Source of the DNA: Streptoalloteichus hindustanus
GTDB taxonomy: Bacteria > Actinomycetota > Actinomycetes > Mycobacteriales > Pseudonocardiaceae
Reading direction: 5' to 3'
DNA: 64,000 nt
Assembly (NCBI RefSeq): GCF_900129375.1
Contig: NZ_FQVN01000001.1
Coordinates: 992,001-1,056,000 of the forward strand
This document shows positions 7,995 through 16,974 of this stretch, one piece after another. The stretch's first letter is position 1, and each line of letters starts with the position of its first letter. Both the position numbers and the translations under genes were made by a program. The notes beneath the pieces were generated by a model, which ran no database searches, was not told where the DNA came from, and saw only the letters and a program-made list of their open reading frames with translations.

Positions 7995-8780
7995 GTGCTG
8001 CTCGCCATCGACGTCGGCAACACCAACATCGTCCTCGGCCTGTACTCCGGGCGGGGCGCGGACGCCATCCTGATCAGGGACTGGCGGATGCGCACCGACC
8101 CCAGGATGACCGCGGACGAGCTGGCGTTGACCGTGCGCGGCCTGCTCGGGGCGCACGCCGACGAGATCACCGGCATCGCCGCGCTGTCCACCGTGCCCGC
8201 CGTGCTGCGCGAGCTGCGGGTGATGCTCGGCCGGTACTACGCGACCGTGCCCAGGGTGATCGTCGAGCCCGGGGTGCGCACCGGTGTCCCCCTGCTGGTG
8301 GACAACCCCAAGGAGGTGGGCGGCGACCGCGTGATCAACACGCTGGCCGCGCACCACCTGCACAGCACCAACTGCGTCGTGGTGGACTTCGGCACCTCGA
8401 CCAACATCGACGTGATCTCGCAGAAGGGCGAGTTCCTCGGCGGGGTGTTCGCCCCCGGCATCGAGATCTCGGTCGACGCGCTCGCCTCGCGGGCGGCCCA
8501 GCTCCGCAAGGTCGAGCTGGTCCGACCCCGCTCGGTGATCGGCAAGAACACGGTGGAGTGCCTGCAGTCGGGCATCGTCTACGGCTTCGCCGGGCAGGTC
8601 GACGGGCTGGTGCGGCGGATCGTGGCCGAGCTGGAGACGCAGTACGACGGGCCGACGACGGTGATCGCCACCGGTGGTCTGGCGCCGCTCGTGGTGGCGG
8701 AGTCGACGATGATCCAGCACCACGTGCCGGACCTGACCCTGCTCGGGCTGCGCCTGGTGTTCGAGCGCAACGTCCGCTGA
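7995..8780 (+). CDS. coaX: Type III pantothenate kinase
   Basis: CoaX phosphorylates pantothenate to 4'-phosphopantothenate, the first committed step of CoA synthesis. The 261-residue product has the ASKHA-fold phosphate loop IDVGNTN (residues 5-11), a second phosphate motif DFGTSTNIDV (about 129-138) and ATGGLAPLV near the end, as in other CoaX proteins. GTG 7995 is the start because the conserved LLAIDVGNTN begins there and GGGGTTTCGGG lies just upstream. It ends the pantothenate block. Its stop codon lies within a tandem duplication. Confidence 0.95.
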   Translation: MLLAIDVGNTNIVLGLYSGRGADAILIRDWRMRTDPRMTADELALTVRGLLGAHADEITGIAALSTVPAVLRELRVMLGRYYATVPRVIVEPGVRTGVPLLVDNPKEVGGDRVINTLAAHHLHSTNCVVVDFGTSTNIDVISQKGEFLGGVFAPGIEISVDALASRAAQLRKVELVRPRSVIGKNTVECLQSGIVYGFAGQVDGLVRRIVAELETQYDGPTTVIATGGLAPLVVAESTMIQHHVPDLTLLGLRLVFERNVR

Positions 8781-8823
8781 GTCACGGGGACGCTGAGTCA
8801 CGGGGACACCGAGTCACGGAGAC
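8776..8823. repeat. Three 16-bp tandem units over the coaX stop codon
   Basis: GCTGAGTCACGGGGAC occurs at 8776-8791 and 8792-8807. A diverged third unit (ACCGAGTCACGGAGAC) spans 8808-8823. The coaX TGA (8778-8780) is in the first unit, and an identical TGA follows 16 bp later. Confidence 0.9.
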
Positions 8824-8910
8824 CCTGGCTGGGTGACTGGTGGGCCACCCGTGCGTGGCCTACCAGACCGGCGGGGCCGGGGTCCGTCGTTCACTCTCCC
8901 GGGGACGGAG

Positions 8911-9024
8911 TTGTCCACAGGCGCCGAGTTCGTCCACAGGTTGATCTCGTGTGCTGGGGCGGCGGGTGCTGGGCCGATAGGCTGGAGCAGGGCTCGCCCC
9001 CCAGGGCGGGTGGGGGCTGTCCCC
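8911..9024 (+). repeat. Dispersed intergenic element, copy A (two boxes plus conserved core)
   Basis: TTGTCCACA (8911-8919) and TCGTCCACA (8930-8938) are followed, 48 bp from the second box, by TAGGCT (8978). TAGGCT lies in a core, 8976-9024, that is nearly identical in copies B (26359-26471, minus) and C (63003-63114). The core starts GATAGGCTGGAGCAGGGCTC and continues with C- and G-runs that can fold into a hairpin. The spacer between boxes and core is not conserved. This copy lies between convergent coaX and a methyltransferase gene; the downstream sequence to 9080 is unusually AT-rich for this genome. Confidence 0.85.
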
Positions 9025-9124
9025 GGGGGAAAGAAAGACGCGAAAAGTTTTCTATTTCTGTGTGACTTCCTGCGAAGGGGCGGGTAGGCCGGAATTGTTC
9101 CGGCGCATTGCCGCGTGATCGGCT

Positions 9125-9907
9125 TCACCGCCGCTGCCGGCGCGCCGCGCGCACCGCGATCGTCACCAGGGGGAGCGCGAACTCGCCCTCCCCGCCGTCC
9201 GGTCGTGCCCGCAGGTACGCGAGCACGCGGTCCAGCAACGCCGCCCGGTCCGCCGGGGTCCGGACCAGGGCCAGCGAGTGGGTGCCGATCATCGCGGTCA
9301 CCGACTCCGCCGTCCGCCGCCACACGTGGCCGAACTCCGCCCGGTCCGGCGGCGTGAAGCACTCGTGGATCGGCAGGCCCCGCCCCGCGAACCGGCTGCG
9401 GCACACGCCGGTCTCGGCCACGTCCACCAGCCCGGCCACCCAGCCCACCCGGTCGTCCAGGACGTCCCACAACACCGCCAGCACGCCGCCGGCGGAGAGC
9501 ACCCGCGCCGCCTCCCGCAGCGCCGGCTGCGGGTCGAACCAGTGGAACGCCTGGCCCACCAGGACCGCGTCCACCGCCGCGTCCGGCAGGGGAAGGTCCT
9601 CGGCCGTCCCGGCCAGCACCGGCACGCCCGGCGCCCGCCGCGCGAACTCGGCCCGCATCGCGGGGTCCGGCTCGACGGCGACGACCTCCCGCCCCGGCCC
9701 GACCAGCGCCGAGGTCAGCTTCCCGGTGCCGGCGGCCAGGTCCAGGAGCCGGGGCTGCCGGCGGTCGCGCACCGGCTCCAGGCACCAGCGCACCGCGCCG
9801 GCGGGGTAGTCGGGGCGGTGGACGGCGTACTCGGCCGCCCGTTCCCCGAACGACCTCGCCCGCCGCGCGCGCAGCTCCGGCTCGGGGAGCTCGGCGAGCG
9901 GGTCCAC
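9125..9907 (-). CDS. Class I SAM-dependent methyltransferase
   Basis: The 260-residue product is a class I methyltransferase with motif [12 protein letters not shown] (about residues 48-58), the acidic residue after strand 2 in [22 protein letters not shown] (about 93-108) and the family hallmark GQAFHWFD. This HWF-type family acts on small molecules such as quinone precursors or lipids, and the substrate here cannot be told. The second of two adjacent GTG codons (9907) is chosen because TACCGT lies 6 nt upstream. It is transcribed divergently from lysS. Confidence 0.85.
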   Translation of the reverse strand: MDPLAELPEPELRARRARSFGERAAEYAVHRPDYPAGAVRWCLEPVRDRRQPRLLDLAAGTGKLTSALVGPGREVVAVEPDPAMRAEFARRAPGVPVLAGTAEDLPLPDAAVDAVLVGQAFHWFDPQPALREAARVLSAGGVLAVLWDVLDDRVGWVAGLVDVAETGVCRSRFAGRGLPIHECFTPPDRAEFGHVWRRTAESVTAMIGTHSLALVRTPADRAALLDRVLAYLRARPDGGEGEFALPLVTIAVRAARRQRR

Positions 9908-9952
9908 CACCCCACGGTAGCCAACGGGCGCGGTTCCGTACCCTTGTGCACC
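9908..9952. promoter_or_regulatory. Divergent leaderless promoters (methyltransferase / lysS)
   Basis: TACCCT (9939-9944) lies 8 nt before the lysS GTG. On the other strand TACCGT (complement of 9914-9919) lies 6 nt before the methyltransferase GTG at 9907. Only 45 bp separate the two start codons, and no ribosome site fits between, so both mRNAs are probably leaderless. Confidence 0.5.
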
Positions 9953-11464
9953 GTGACTGAGCAGCCCCAGCAGCAGCCCGTGACCAGCGGCGACGACGTC
10001 CCGGAGCAGATGCGGGTGCGCCGGCAGAAGCGGGAGCGACTGCTGGCTGCCGGCGTCGACCCGTACCCCGTCGAGCTGCCCCGCACCCACACCCTGCGCG
10101 AGGTGCGGGAGACCCACACCGACCTGCCCCCGGACACCGCCACCGGCGACCTGGTCGGCGTGACCGGCCGGGTGATGTTCGTGCGCAACACCGGCAAGCT
10201 CTGCTTCGCCACCCTCCGCGAGGGCGACGGTACCGAGCTCCAGGCGATGCTCAGCCTGGACAAGGTCGGCCAGGAGCGGCTGGCGGACTGGAAGTCCGAC
10301 GTCGACCTGGGCGACCACGTGTTCGTGCACGGCGAGGTCATCACCTCCCGCCGCGGCGAGCTGTCGGTGCTGGTCGACGACTGGCGGATGGCGGCGAAGG
10401 CGGTCCGCCCGCTGCCCGTCGCGCACAAGGACCTCGCCGAGGAGACCCGGGTCCGGCAGCGGTACGTCGACCTCATCCTCCGCGAGCAGGCCCGCGACAC
10501 GGTGCGCGCCCGCGCGGGCGTGCTGCGCTCGCTGCGCGACTCGTTCCACCGCAGGGGCTTCCTGGAGGTGGAGACGCCGATGCTGCAGACGCTGCACGGC
10601 GGCGCCGCCGCCCGGCCCTTCGTCACGCGCTCCAACGCGTTCGACATCGACCTCTTCCTGCGGATCGCGCCGGAGCTGTACCTGAAGCGCTGCGTGGTCG
10701 GCGGCATCGAGAAGGTCTTCGAGATCAACCGGAACTTCCGCAACGAGGGCAGCGACTCCTCGCACTCGCCGGAGTTCGCGATGCTGGAGTTCTACGCGGC
10801 GTACGAGACGTACGACTCGATGGCGGTGATCACCCGGCAGCTCGTCCAGGAGGCCGCCGACGCGGTCTTCGGCACGCAGGTCGTGACCCTGGCCGACGGC
10901 ACCGAGTACGACCTGTCCGGCGACTGGACGAGCCTGACGATGTACGGCTCGCTGTCCGAGGCGCTGGGCGAGGAGGTCACCCCGGGCACGTCGGTCGAGC
11001 TGCTGCGCAAGTTCGCCGAGCGGCACGAGCTGGACGTCGACCCGAAGCTGGGCCACGGCAAGCTCGTCGAGGAGCTGTGGGAGCACCTGGTCGGCCGGCA
11101 CCTGGTCGCCCCGACCTTCGTGCGCGACTTCCCGCTGGAGACCTCCCCGCTGACCCGGCAGCACCGCAGCGAGCCGGGCGTCGCGGAGAAGTGGGACCTC
11201 TACGTCCGGGGCTTCGAGCTGGCCACCGGCTACTCCGAGCTGGTCGACCCGGTCGTCGAGCGGGAGCGGCTGGAGGCGCAGTCCCGGCTGGCCGCCGCCG
11301 GCGACGAGGAGGCCATGCGGCTGGACGAGGACTTCCTGCGCGCACTTGAGTACGGAATGCCGCCGAGCGGTGGCGTGGGAATGGGTATCGACCGGCTGCT
11401 GATGGCGCTGACCGGGCTCGGGATCCGCGAGACGATCCTGTTCCCCCTCGTCCGCCCGGAATGA
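9953..11464 (+). CDS. lysS: Lysyl-tRNA synthetase, class II
   Basis: LysS charges tRNA-Lys. The 503-residue length is standard. An N-terminal OB-fold anticodon-binding domain (about residues 60-155) is followed by the class II catalytic core with motif 2 NRNFRNEG (about 262-269) and motif 3 GMGIDRLLM (about 480-488). GTG 9953 is the start because the typical N-terminus ([20 protein letters not shown]) follows shortly, and a leaderless TACCCT element lies 8 nt upstream. It is followed by lsr2, the same order as in M. tuberculosis. Confidence 0.97.
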   Translation: MTEQPQQQPVTSGDDVPEQMRVRRQKRERLLAAGVDPYPVELPRTHTLREVRETHTDLPPDTATGDLVGVTGRVMFVRNTGKLCFATLREGDGTELQAMLSLDKVGQERLADWKSDVDLGDHVFVHGEVITSRRGELSVLVDDWRMAAKAVRPLPVAHKDLAEETRVRQRYVDLILREQARDTVRARAGVLRSLRDSFHRRGFLEVETPMLQTLHGGAAARPFVTRSNAFDIDLFLRIAPELYLKRCVVGGIEKVFEINRNFRNEGSDSSHSPEFAMLEFYAAYETYDSMAVITRQLVQEAADAVFGTQVVTLADGTEYDLSGDWTSLTMYGSLSEALGEEVTPGTSVELLRKFAERHELDVDPKLGHGKLVEELWEHLVGRHLVAPTFVRDFPLETSPLTRQHRSEPGVAEKWDLYVRGFELATGYSELVDPVVERERLEAQSRLAAAGDEEAMRLDEDFLRALEYGMPPSGGVGMGIDRLLMALTGLGIRETILFPLVRPE

Positions 11465-11477
11465 CGCGTGGGGAGTG

Positions 11478-11506
11478 TTGCATTATTCTTCCCGAGGCGC
11501 TAGAAC
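11478..11506 (+). promoter_or_regulatory. Probable housekeeping promoter of lsr2
   Basis: TTGCAT (11478-11483), a 17-bp spacer and TAGAAC (11501-11506) fit a sigma-A promoter. The segment is more AT-rich than its surroundings. The predicted start would leave a leader of about 80 nt before lsr2. Confidence 0.45.
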
Positions 11507-11596
11507 TGCCGCAGGTTTGGCTGCCGTAGTCTTTGTGGCGCCACCGGCGGTCGGGGCTTTCCGCGCCGCCATTCCATTGCAGGGAGGATGACGCGT

Positions 11597-11950
11597 ATGG
11601 CGCAGAAGGTCACCGTTCAGCTCGTGGACGACCTGGACGGGTCCGAGGCCAACGAGACGGTTGAGTTCGCGCTGGACGGCGTGACCTACCAGATCGATCT
11701 TTCTGAGGCGAACGCGGAGAAGCTGCGCAAGAGCCTCGCCGACTTCGTGGGCGCGGCCCGGCGCGCCGCCGGTGGTCGTCGCCGGAGCGCCGGACGGGGT
11801 CCGGCCCGGCCGGCGCCGGCCCGCCCGGCCGCCGCCGACCGGGAGCAGAACCAGGCGATTCGCGAGTGGGCGCGCAAGCGGGGCATGAAGGTGTCCGACC
11901 GCGGCCGCATCCCGGCCGACGTGCTCGAGGCGTACCACAACGAGAACTGA
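11597..11950 (+). CDS. lsr2: Nucleoid-associated silencer Lsr2
   Basis: Lsr2 binds the minor groove of AT-rich DNA, bridges it and silences foreign genes, like H-NS. The 117-residue product has the N-terminal dimerisation domain ([31 protein letters not shown]), a basic Arg/Ala/Pro-rich linker with RRRSAGRG, and the C-terminal DNA-binding domain with IREWARKRG and the AT-hook-like RGR ([10 protein letters not shown]). ATG 11597 (MAQKVTV) matches the mycobacterial start (MAKKVTV) and lies 9 nt after GGGAGG; ATG 11588 is too close to that site. It has its own promoter and a strong terminator. Confidence 0.97.
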   Translation: MAQKVTVQLVDDLDGSEANETVEFALDGVTYQIDLSEANAEKLRKSLADFVGAARRAAGGRRRSAGRGPARPAPARPAAADREQNQAIREWARKRGMKVSDRGRIPADVLEAYHNEN

Positions 11951-11967
11951 GTTCACGGCTTCGGCCG

Positions 11968-12010
11968 CGAGGAGGGGGCTTTCGCTCGACGAGCGAAAGC
12001 CCCCTCCTCG
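11968..12010. terminator. Perfect 21-bp palindromic terminator after lsr2
   Basis: Arms 11968-11988 and 11990-12010 are perfectly complementary around a single central base. The stem carries GGAGGGGGC and is followed by TCTTGTCGT. It lies 17 bp after the lsr2 stop. Confidence 0.9.
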
Positions 12011-12095
12011 TCTTGTCGTCAGCCCCGCCGTATTCCCGGACTTAACATGGTCCACACCTAACGGTGTATGACGCGGCGGAAACTGTCAGTCACAA

Positions 12096-12138
12096 GCGTT
12101 TGGCCCCGCCCGCGAGCGTCGCGGACGGGGCCAAACGC
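12096..12138. terminator. Orphan hairpin with no adjacent gene
   Basis: Arms 12096-12114 and 12120-12138 (each containing TTTGGCCCCG or its complement) pair over 19 bp with one mismatch around a 5-nt loop. It stands 86 bp beyond the lsr2 terminator and no gene ends near it on either strand. It may end an unannotated small RNA or mark a lost gene. Confidence 0.5.
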
Positions 12139-12708
12139 GGATGATCGCATGGCGGGAACAGCCGGTCGAGGGAAATGACTGACGCTTCTCGCCGCTCTTG
12201 ACGGGAACGGCGTCGGTCGTCCTGGCCGGAGCGCTGTTCCTCCCTTCGGCTCCGCCGTGCCCGCCGCTGTCAGCCGGGGCCGGACCCCGGGATGACGGCG
12301 CCGCGCATTCCTGCCAGCGTCTCTGCCTGTCAGGGCCCGCCAGGGCCCCGGCTCGGCTTGTCCGTGCGGCGCGGTGCCGAGGCCGCGGAATTCCTGTCAG
12401 CCTTCTCGGGTGGGAAGGAAGGCTCCGGCCGCCCCCGTGTTCTCCGCGCTCACTCGGCTGTGTGGCGAACCCCACTGCGGCGGGGGCGCTGCCCGGAGCG
12501 GTGCTGGAACCCGCTTTCGGGTGATCACCCGGTGGGTGGCTGACCGGCCGGCTCCGCGGTGCCGTCGGACCCCCCGGATGGGGCCACCGGGAGGACCGAG
12601 TGTGGTGAAGCGGGGGTCCGGGCTGACCACTGTGCGCCGATCCCACCGGGGAGATCGGGCTCTCATTCGGGCGACCACGCTGTTCCGTTAGGCTGAGCGC
12701 GCCAGAGA
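12139..12708. other. Gene-free interval before the iron importer
   Basis: Short open frames exist on both strands (for example 12292-12543 plus and 12397-12678 minus), but none has a ribosome site, a recognisable domain or typical codon bias. GC-rich inverted words such as GCCGGGGCC and CAGGGCCCGCCAGGGCCC occur around 12270-12350. The only clear functional site is the iron box at its right edge. Confidence 0.5.
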
Positions 12709-12727
12709 TTAGGTGCGCCTAACCTAA
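12709..12727. promoter_or_regulatory. IdeR/DmdR-type iron box
   Basis: TTAGGTGCGCCTAACCTAA matches 16 of 19 positions of the DtxR/IdeR consensus TTAGGTTAGGCTAACCTAA. It ends 32 bp before the FecCD permease start codon. Iron-loaded IdeR would repress the importer here. A second GTTAGGCTGAGC half-like word lies just upstream at about 12687. Confidence 0.85.
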
Positions 12728-12759
12728 TAAGGTGGTCTGATCGCGGGGAGGAGCGCGGC

Positions 12760-13848
12760 GTGAGCCAGAGCGTGACCAAACCGGCCCCGCCCCCTGCTGA
12801 CCGGGTGAGCGTGGCGCGGAACGGCGGCCCCGGCGGCGAGGTCATCGCCGCCCGGCGCCGGCGGCGCGTGCTGGGGCTGCTGGCGGTGCTGGTCGGCCTG
12901 GTGGTCGCCTGCCTGCTGAGCGTCGCCTTCGGCGCGAAGGAGATGTCCCTCGACACCGTGTGGCACGCGCTGGTCAGCCCGACCGGCGGTGAGAACGACA
13001 TCGTGGTCCGGTCCCAGCGGCTGCCCAGGACCTTCCTCGGCCTGGTCGTGGGCATCGCGCTCGGCATCGGCGGCGCCCTCATGCAGGGCCACACCCGCAA
13101 CCCGCTGGCCGACCCGGGCCTGCTCGGCGTCACCCAGGGCGCGGCCTTCACCGTCGTGCTCGGCATCTACACGCTGGGCGTCACCAACATCTACGGCTAC
13201 GTCTGGTTCGGCTTCGGCGGCGCGCTGCTGGCCAGCGCGGGCGTGTTCCTGCTCGGCTCGGTCGGCAGGGGCGGCCCCACGCCGATCACGCTGGCCCTCG
13301 CCGGCGCGGCCATGAGCGCCCTGCTGCACTCGCTGACCTCGGCGGTGGTCCTGCTCGACGCGCAGGCGCTGGACGTCTACCGGTTCTGGAAGGTCGGCGC
13401 GATCGCCGGCCGCGACGTCAACCTGGCCCTCCAGGTGCTGCCGTTCGTGGTGCTCGGCCTGCTGCTGGCGTTCGCCAACGCGCCCGGCATGAACGCGCTC
13501 GCGCTGGGCGAGGACGTCGCCCGCTCCCTGGGGCAGCGGGTCCGGCTCACCCGCACGCTCGGCATCGTCGCGATCACCCTGCTCACCGGGTCGGCGGTGG
13601 CGGTGTGCGGGCCGATCTCGTTCGTGGGGCTGGTCGTGCCGCACATCGCGCGCGCCGTGGTGGGCTCCGACTACCGGTGGATCCTGCCGTACTCGGGGCT
13701 GCTCGGCGCGATGATGCTGCTGCTCGCCGACGTCGCGGGCCGGGTCGTGGCGCGGCCCGGCGAACTCCAGGTCGGGATCATGCTCGCCGTCGTGGGCGCG
13801 CCCTTCTTCATCGCACTGGTCCGGCGCAGGAAGTTGGTGCGGCTGTGA
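12760..13848 (+). CDS. FecCD-family ABC transporter permease (ferric siderophore)
   Basis: This 362-residue integral membrane protein is one half of a BtuC/FecCD-type permease that moves ferric siderophores across the inner membrane. It has about ten hydrophobic helices and the family motifs RLPRTFLGLVVGIALGIGG, TRNPLADPGLLGVTQGA, SLGQRVRLTR and GPISFVGLVVPHIAR. GTG 12760 follows GGAGGAGCG. It starts an operon of two permeases and an ATPase with overlapping genes. An iron box just upstream indicates IdeR-type control. No substrate-binding lipoprotein is present in the window, so that partner must be encoded elsewhere. Confidence 0.93.
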   Translation: MSQSVTKPAPPPADRVSVARNGGPGGEVIAARRRRRVLGLLAVLVGLVVACLLSVAFGAKEMSLDTVWHALVSPTGGENDIVVRSQRLPRTFLGLVVGIALGIGGALMQGHTRNPLADPGLLGVTQGAAFTVVLGIYTLGVTNIYGYVWFGFGGALLASAGVFLLGSVGRGGPTPITLALAGAAMSALLHSLTSAVVLLDAQALDVYRFWKVGAIAGRDVNLALQVLPFVVLGLLLAFANAPGMNALALGEDVARSLGQRVRLTRTLGIVAITLLTGSAVAVCGPISFVGLVVPHIARAVVGSDYRWILPYSGLLGAMMLLLADVAGRVVARPGELQVGIMLAVVGAPFFIALVRRRKLVRL

Positions 13849-14966
13849 CGCGCGGAGCACCGGGAACGCTCGGACTGGGGACCGGCGCGGCCGAGGGCCG
13901 GGAGCGGGTGCCCGGCCGCCCGCCGCTGCGCGTGGGACCCGCCTCCTGGGTGCTGCGGGCGCGGGCGCTGGCCGTCCCGCTGGTCGGGCTGGCCGCCGTG
14001 GTCCTGCTGATGGCGGTGAGCATCGGCCGGGGCGAGTTCCCGCTCAGCGTCGGCGACGTGCTGGAGGTGCTCGCCGGCGGCGGCGACCGCCCGCAGCGGT
14101 ACATCGTGCTCGACCTGCGGCTGCCGCGCTCGCTGACCGGCGCGCTGGTCGGCGCGGCGCTGGGCCTGTCCGGCGCGCTCACCCAGACCATCACCCGCAA
14201 CCCGCTGGCCACCCCGGACATCACCGGCATCACCGCCGGCGCCGGCGCGGCCGCGGTCGGCGTGATCGTGGTCGGCGGCAGCTACGGCGCGATCACCGGC
14301 CCGCTCGCCGAGATCGGCGTGCCGCTCGCCGGCCTGCTGGGCGGCCTGCTCAGCGCGCTCGCGGTCTACCTGCTGGCGTGGCAGCGCGGCGTCGAGGGGT
14401 ACCGGCTGGTGCTGGTCGGCCTGGGCGCGCACGCGCTGCTCATCAGCGTCACCTACTGGCTGCTGACCCTGGGCGACGTCACCGACGCCGGGCGCGCGGT
14501 GGTGTGGCTGACCGGCAGCCTCAACGGGCGCGGCTGGGAGCACGTGCAGCCGGTCGGCTGGGCGCTGGCGGTCCTGGTGCCGCTGACGCTGCTCGGGGCG
14601 CACGCGCTCGGCGCGCTCCAGATGGGCGACGACACGGCGCGGGGCCTCGGCGTCCGGGTGAACCTCACCAGGGCGGCGCTGCTGCTCGCGGCGGTCGCGC
14701 TGGCCGCGGTGGCCACCGCCTCCGCCGGGCCGGTCGCCTTCGTCGCCCTGGCCACCCCGCAGATCGCCATGCGGCTGTCCCGCACGGCCCAGCCGCCGCT
14801 CATCGCCTCGGCGGTGGTCGGCGCGGTGCTGACCGTGGGCTCCGACCTCGTGGCCCGCACCGCCTTCGGCGGCGTCGAACTGCCGGTGGGGATCATCACC
14901 GCCGTCCTCGGCGCCCCGTACCTGATGTACCTGCTCGTCCGGCGTTACCGGGAGGTCCGCGCATGA
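13845..14966 (+). CDS. FecCD-family ABC transporter permease, second subunit
   Basis: The 373-residue protein is the partner permease of the preceding gene, with the same motif set (RLPRSLTGALVGAALGLSG, TRNPLATPDITGITAGA, GLGVRVNLTR, GPVAFVALATPQIA, FGGVELPVGIITAVLGAP). A hydrophilic N-terminal stretch of about 38 residues precedes the first helix. GTG 13845 overlaps the TGA of the first permease (GTGA), which points to translational coupling and fixes the start. The two permeases would form a heterodimer as in FecCD or FhuB halves. Confidence 0.93.
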   Translation: MTRGAPGTLGLGTGAAEGRERVPGRPPLRVGPASWVLRARALAVPLVGLAAVVLLMAVSIGRGEFPLSVGDVLEVLAGGGDRPQRYIVLDLRLPRSLTGALVGAALGLSGALTQTITRNPLATPDITGITAGAGAAAVGVIVVGGSYGAITGPLAEIGVPLAGLLGGLLSALAVYLLAWQRGVEGYRLVLVGLGAHALLISVTYWLLTLGDVTDAGRAVVWLTGSLNGRGWEHVQPVGWALAVLVPLTLLGAHALGALQMGDDTARGLGVRVNLTRAALLLAAVALAAVATASAGPVAFVALATPQIAMRLSRTAQPPLIASAVVGAVLTVGSDLVARTAFGGVELPVGIITAVLGAPYLMYLLVRRYREVRA

Positions 14967-15823
14967 CCGCGCTACCCGCAGCCGAGCCCGTCGGGCCGGA
15001 GACGACCGCGCGGCGGGGCGGCCCGCCGGGCGCCCGCCTGCACGCGGAGGGCCTGCGGCTGGGCTACGGCGAGAACGTCATCGTCGACGGGCTCGACATC
15101 GAGGTGCTCGACAACACCGTCACCGCGGTGATCGGCCCGAACGGGTGCGGCAAGTCCACCCTGCTGCGCGCGCTCGGCCGCCTGCTCAACCCGCAGCGGG
15201 GGCACGTGCTCCTGGACGGCAGGCGCGTCGACCGCATGCCCACCAAGGAGGTGGCCAGGGTCATCGGCGTGCTGCCGCAGACCCCGCAGGCGCCCGAGGG
15301 GCTGACCGTGGCCGACCTGGTCGCCAGGGGCCGTCACCCGCACCAGACCTGGTACCGGCAGTGGTCCTCGGACGACGAGTCGGCGGTGTCCGAGGCGCTG
15401 CGGCTCACCGGCATGCTGGAGTTCGCCGAGCGGACGCTGGACCAGCTCTCCGGCGGCCAGCGGCAGCGCGCGTGGATCTCGATGGCGCTGGCGCAGGGCA
15501 CCGACCTGCTGCTGCTCGACGAGCCGACCACCTACCTCGACCTGGCGCACCAGGTCGACGTGCTGGACCTGGTGCACCGGCTGCACACCGAGGCGGGCCG
15601 GACCGTGGTGATGGTGCTGCACGACCTGAACCTCGCCGCGCGGTACGCCGACCGGTTGGTCGCCATGCGCGCCGGGCGGATCATCGCCCAGGGCGAGCCC
15701 GGCGAGGTCCTCACCGAGGAGCTGCTGCGCGAGGTGTTCGAGCTGGAGGCCAGGGTCATCCCCGACCCGGTCTCCGGCACGCCGCTGGTCGTGCCGATCG
15801 GCTCCCGGCACCGCGACCGCTGA
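14963..15823 (+). CDS. ABC transporter ATP-binding protein (ferric siderophore, FecE/FepC type)
   Basis: The 286-residue ATPase powers the FecCD-type permeases. Visible are Walker A IGPNGCGKST (about residues 56-65), the Q-loop LPQTPQAPEG, signature LSGGQRQRAW (about 165-174), Walker B LLLLDEPT and switch histidine in VLHDLN. The motif VARGRHPHQ is typical of siderophore importers. ATG 14963 overlaps the end of the second permease by 4 nt (ATGA). A hairpin follows, ending the operon. Confidence 0.95.
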   Translation: MTALPAAEPVGPETTARRGGPPGARLHAEGLRLGYGENVIVDGLDIEVLDNTVTAVIGPNGCGKSTLLRALGRLLNPQRGHVLLDGRRVDRMPTKEVARVIGVLPQTPQAPEGLTVADLVARGRHPHQTWYRQWSSDDESAVSEALRLTGMLEFAERTLDQLSGGQRQRAWISMALAQGTDLLLLDEPTTYLDLAHQVDVLDLVHRLHTEAGRTVVMVLHDLNLAARYADRLVAMRAGRIIAQGEPGEVLTEELLREVFELEARVIPDPVSGTPLVVPIGSRHRDR

Positions 15824-15849
15824 CCGGGCGCGGAACACGGCTGGACGAG

Positions 15850-15905
15850 CGCGCCCCGTCGGGCCCGCCGTGCCGCTCCAGGGCGGCCGGCGCCGACGGG
15901 GCGCG
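15850..15905 (+). terminator. Terminator of the iron-importer operon
   Basis: Perfect 13-bp arms at 15850-15862 (CGCGCCCCGTCGG) and 15893-15905 enclose a 30-nt loop. It lies 27 bp past the ATPase stop, between convergent genes. Confidence 0.6.
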
Positions 15906-16080
15906 CGGCCGTGGGCCGGGCACGGGCGGGAGACGGTGGCGCGCTCCGGGGTGGCCGGGGACGGCAGAAGAGGGCGGCAGAAGAGAACGCCGCGGACAGG
16001 CCGCAGACCGGCCACGGACAGGGCCGGGCGGAGGATCGTCGAGCGGGCGATCGCAGCGGGCGATAGCCGAGCGGAAGAGC

Positions 16081-16974
16081 TCAGACCTCGAGCGCGCGTC
16101 GCGCGCGCTCCTCGTCGCTGACCCGAGGGCAGGTCACGCACGCCTCGGCGTTGGGCAGGACGTAGTGGAAGCAGCAGCTCTCCCGCCGCCGCGTCCACGC
16201 GGTGCGGCCGGTGGCGTCGGTGACGGCGCACAGGGTCGAGCCCGAGGTCAGCGGGTCCCCGCTGGTGACGTCGCGGGCGTCGGGGAGCAGCAGCGCGGCG
16301 TTGGCGACTCCGCCGCCCTCGTCGTGCAGGGCCCTGCCGGCCAGCCACGCGGCGCCGTCCAACGCGTCCGTCGCCGCCGCCCACAACATGCGCCGGCCGA
16401 AGCGCGCGGTCGGCCCGAAGGCGGCGACGAAGCGGGCGGCGTGGCCCACGTACCGCGCCCGCAGCAGCGCCGCGAGCGCCTGCTCGTCGGCCACGACGGT
16501 GCTGTCGGGAAGGCCGGCGGCGGGGTCGTCGGGCAGGCAGGCGAAGCCGCCGGCCAGCAGCGCGACGCCGTCGGGGTGGGCCCGGCCGTCGGCGACCCGG
16601 AACGCCAGGTCCTCGGGCCGCAGCGAGGGGACGCGCCGCGCGGTGTGGAAGAGCGTCGCGCCGAGCACGGCGGGGACGTGGAGGTACCAGGACAGGACGT
16701 AGCCCGCGGTGGTGCGCTCCGGGACCTCGGTCAGGTCGTAGGTGGCGGCGAGCCAGGAGCCGAGCCGCTCCCGCCAGGTCAGGAAGCCGGCCGGGTTGGC
16801 GAGCAGGTCCGCGCAGCGCACCCACTGGTCGCTCCCGGCGCCGTCCCCCGCGGACGCGGGCAGGCCCAGGCGCAGCTCCATGCTCGCCGCCAGCGGCGCG
16901 AGCCGGGCGAACGTGCCGACCAGGGGGTGTTCGTCCGTGGGCGCCGGCGACCGGAGATCGGGGGCGAGGGTCAT
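16081..16974 (-). CDS. FhuF-like [2Fe-2S] ferric-siderophore reductase
   Basis: The 297-residue product ends with CCFHYVLPNAEACVTCPR, the C-C-x10-C-x2-C pattern that binds the [2Fe-2S] cluster in FhuF-type ferric reductases. The region before it (ADLLANPAGFLTWRERLGSWLAATYDL) matches the helical N-terminal part of the family. These cytoplasmic enzymes release iron from imported ferric siderophores by reduction. It faces the Fec importer operon, which fits that role. An iron box lies about 230 bp upstream of its ATG, so IdeR-type repression is likely. Confidence 0.85.
   Translation of the reverse strand: MTLAPDLRSPAPTDEHPLVGTFARLAPLAASMELRLGLPASAGDGAGSDQWVRCADLLANPAGFLTWRERLGSWLAATYDLTEVPERTTAGYVLSWYLHVPAVLGATLFHTARRVPSLRPEDLAFRVADGRAHPDGVALLAGGFACLPDDPAAGLPDSTVVADEQALAALLRARYVGHAARFVAAFGPTARFGRRMLWAAATDALDGAAWLAGRALHDEGGGVANAALLLPDARDVTSGDPLTSGSTLCAVTDATGRTAWTRRRESCCFHYVLPNAEACVTCPRVSDEERARRALEV

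Noticed and set aside
8911-8938. TTGTCCACA boxes as a replication origin
   Set aside because: No dnaA, dnaN or large box cluster is present; two boxes per copy at three dispersed sites do not make an origin.
12198-12691. Several 80-190 codon frames before the iron importer
   Set aside because: No ribosome sites, no domains, and they overlap each other on both strands; treated as non-coding.
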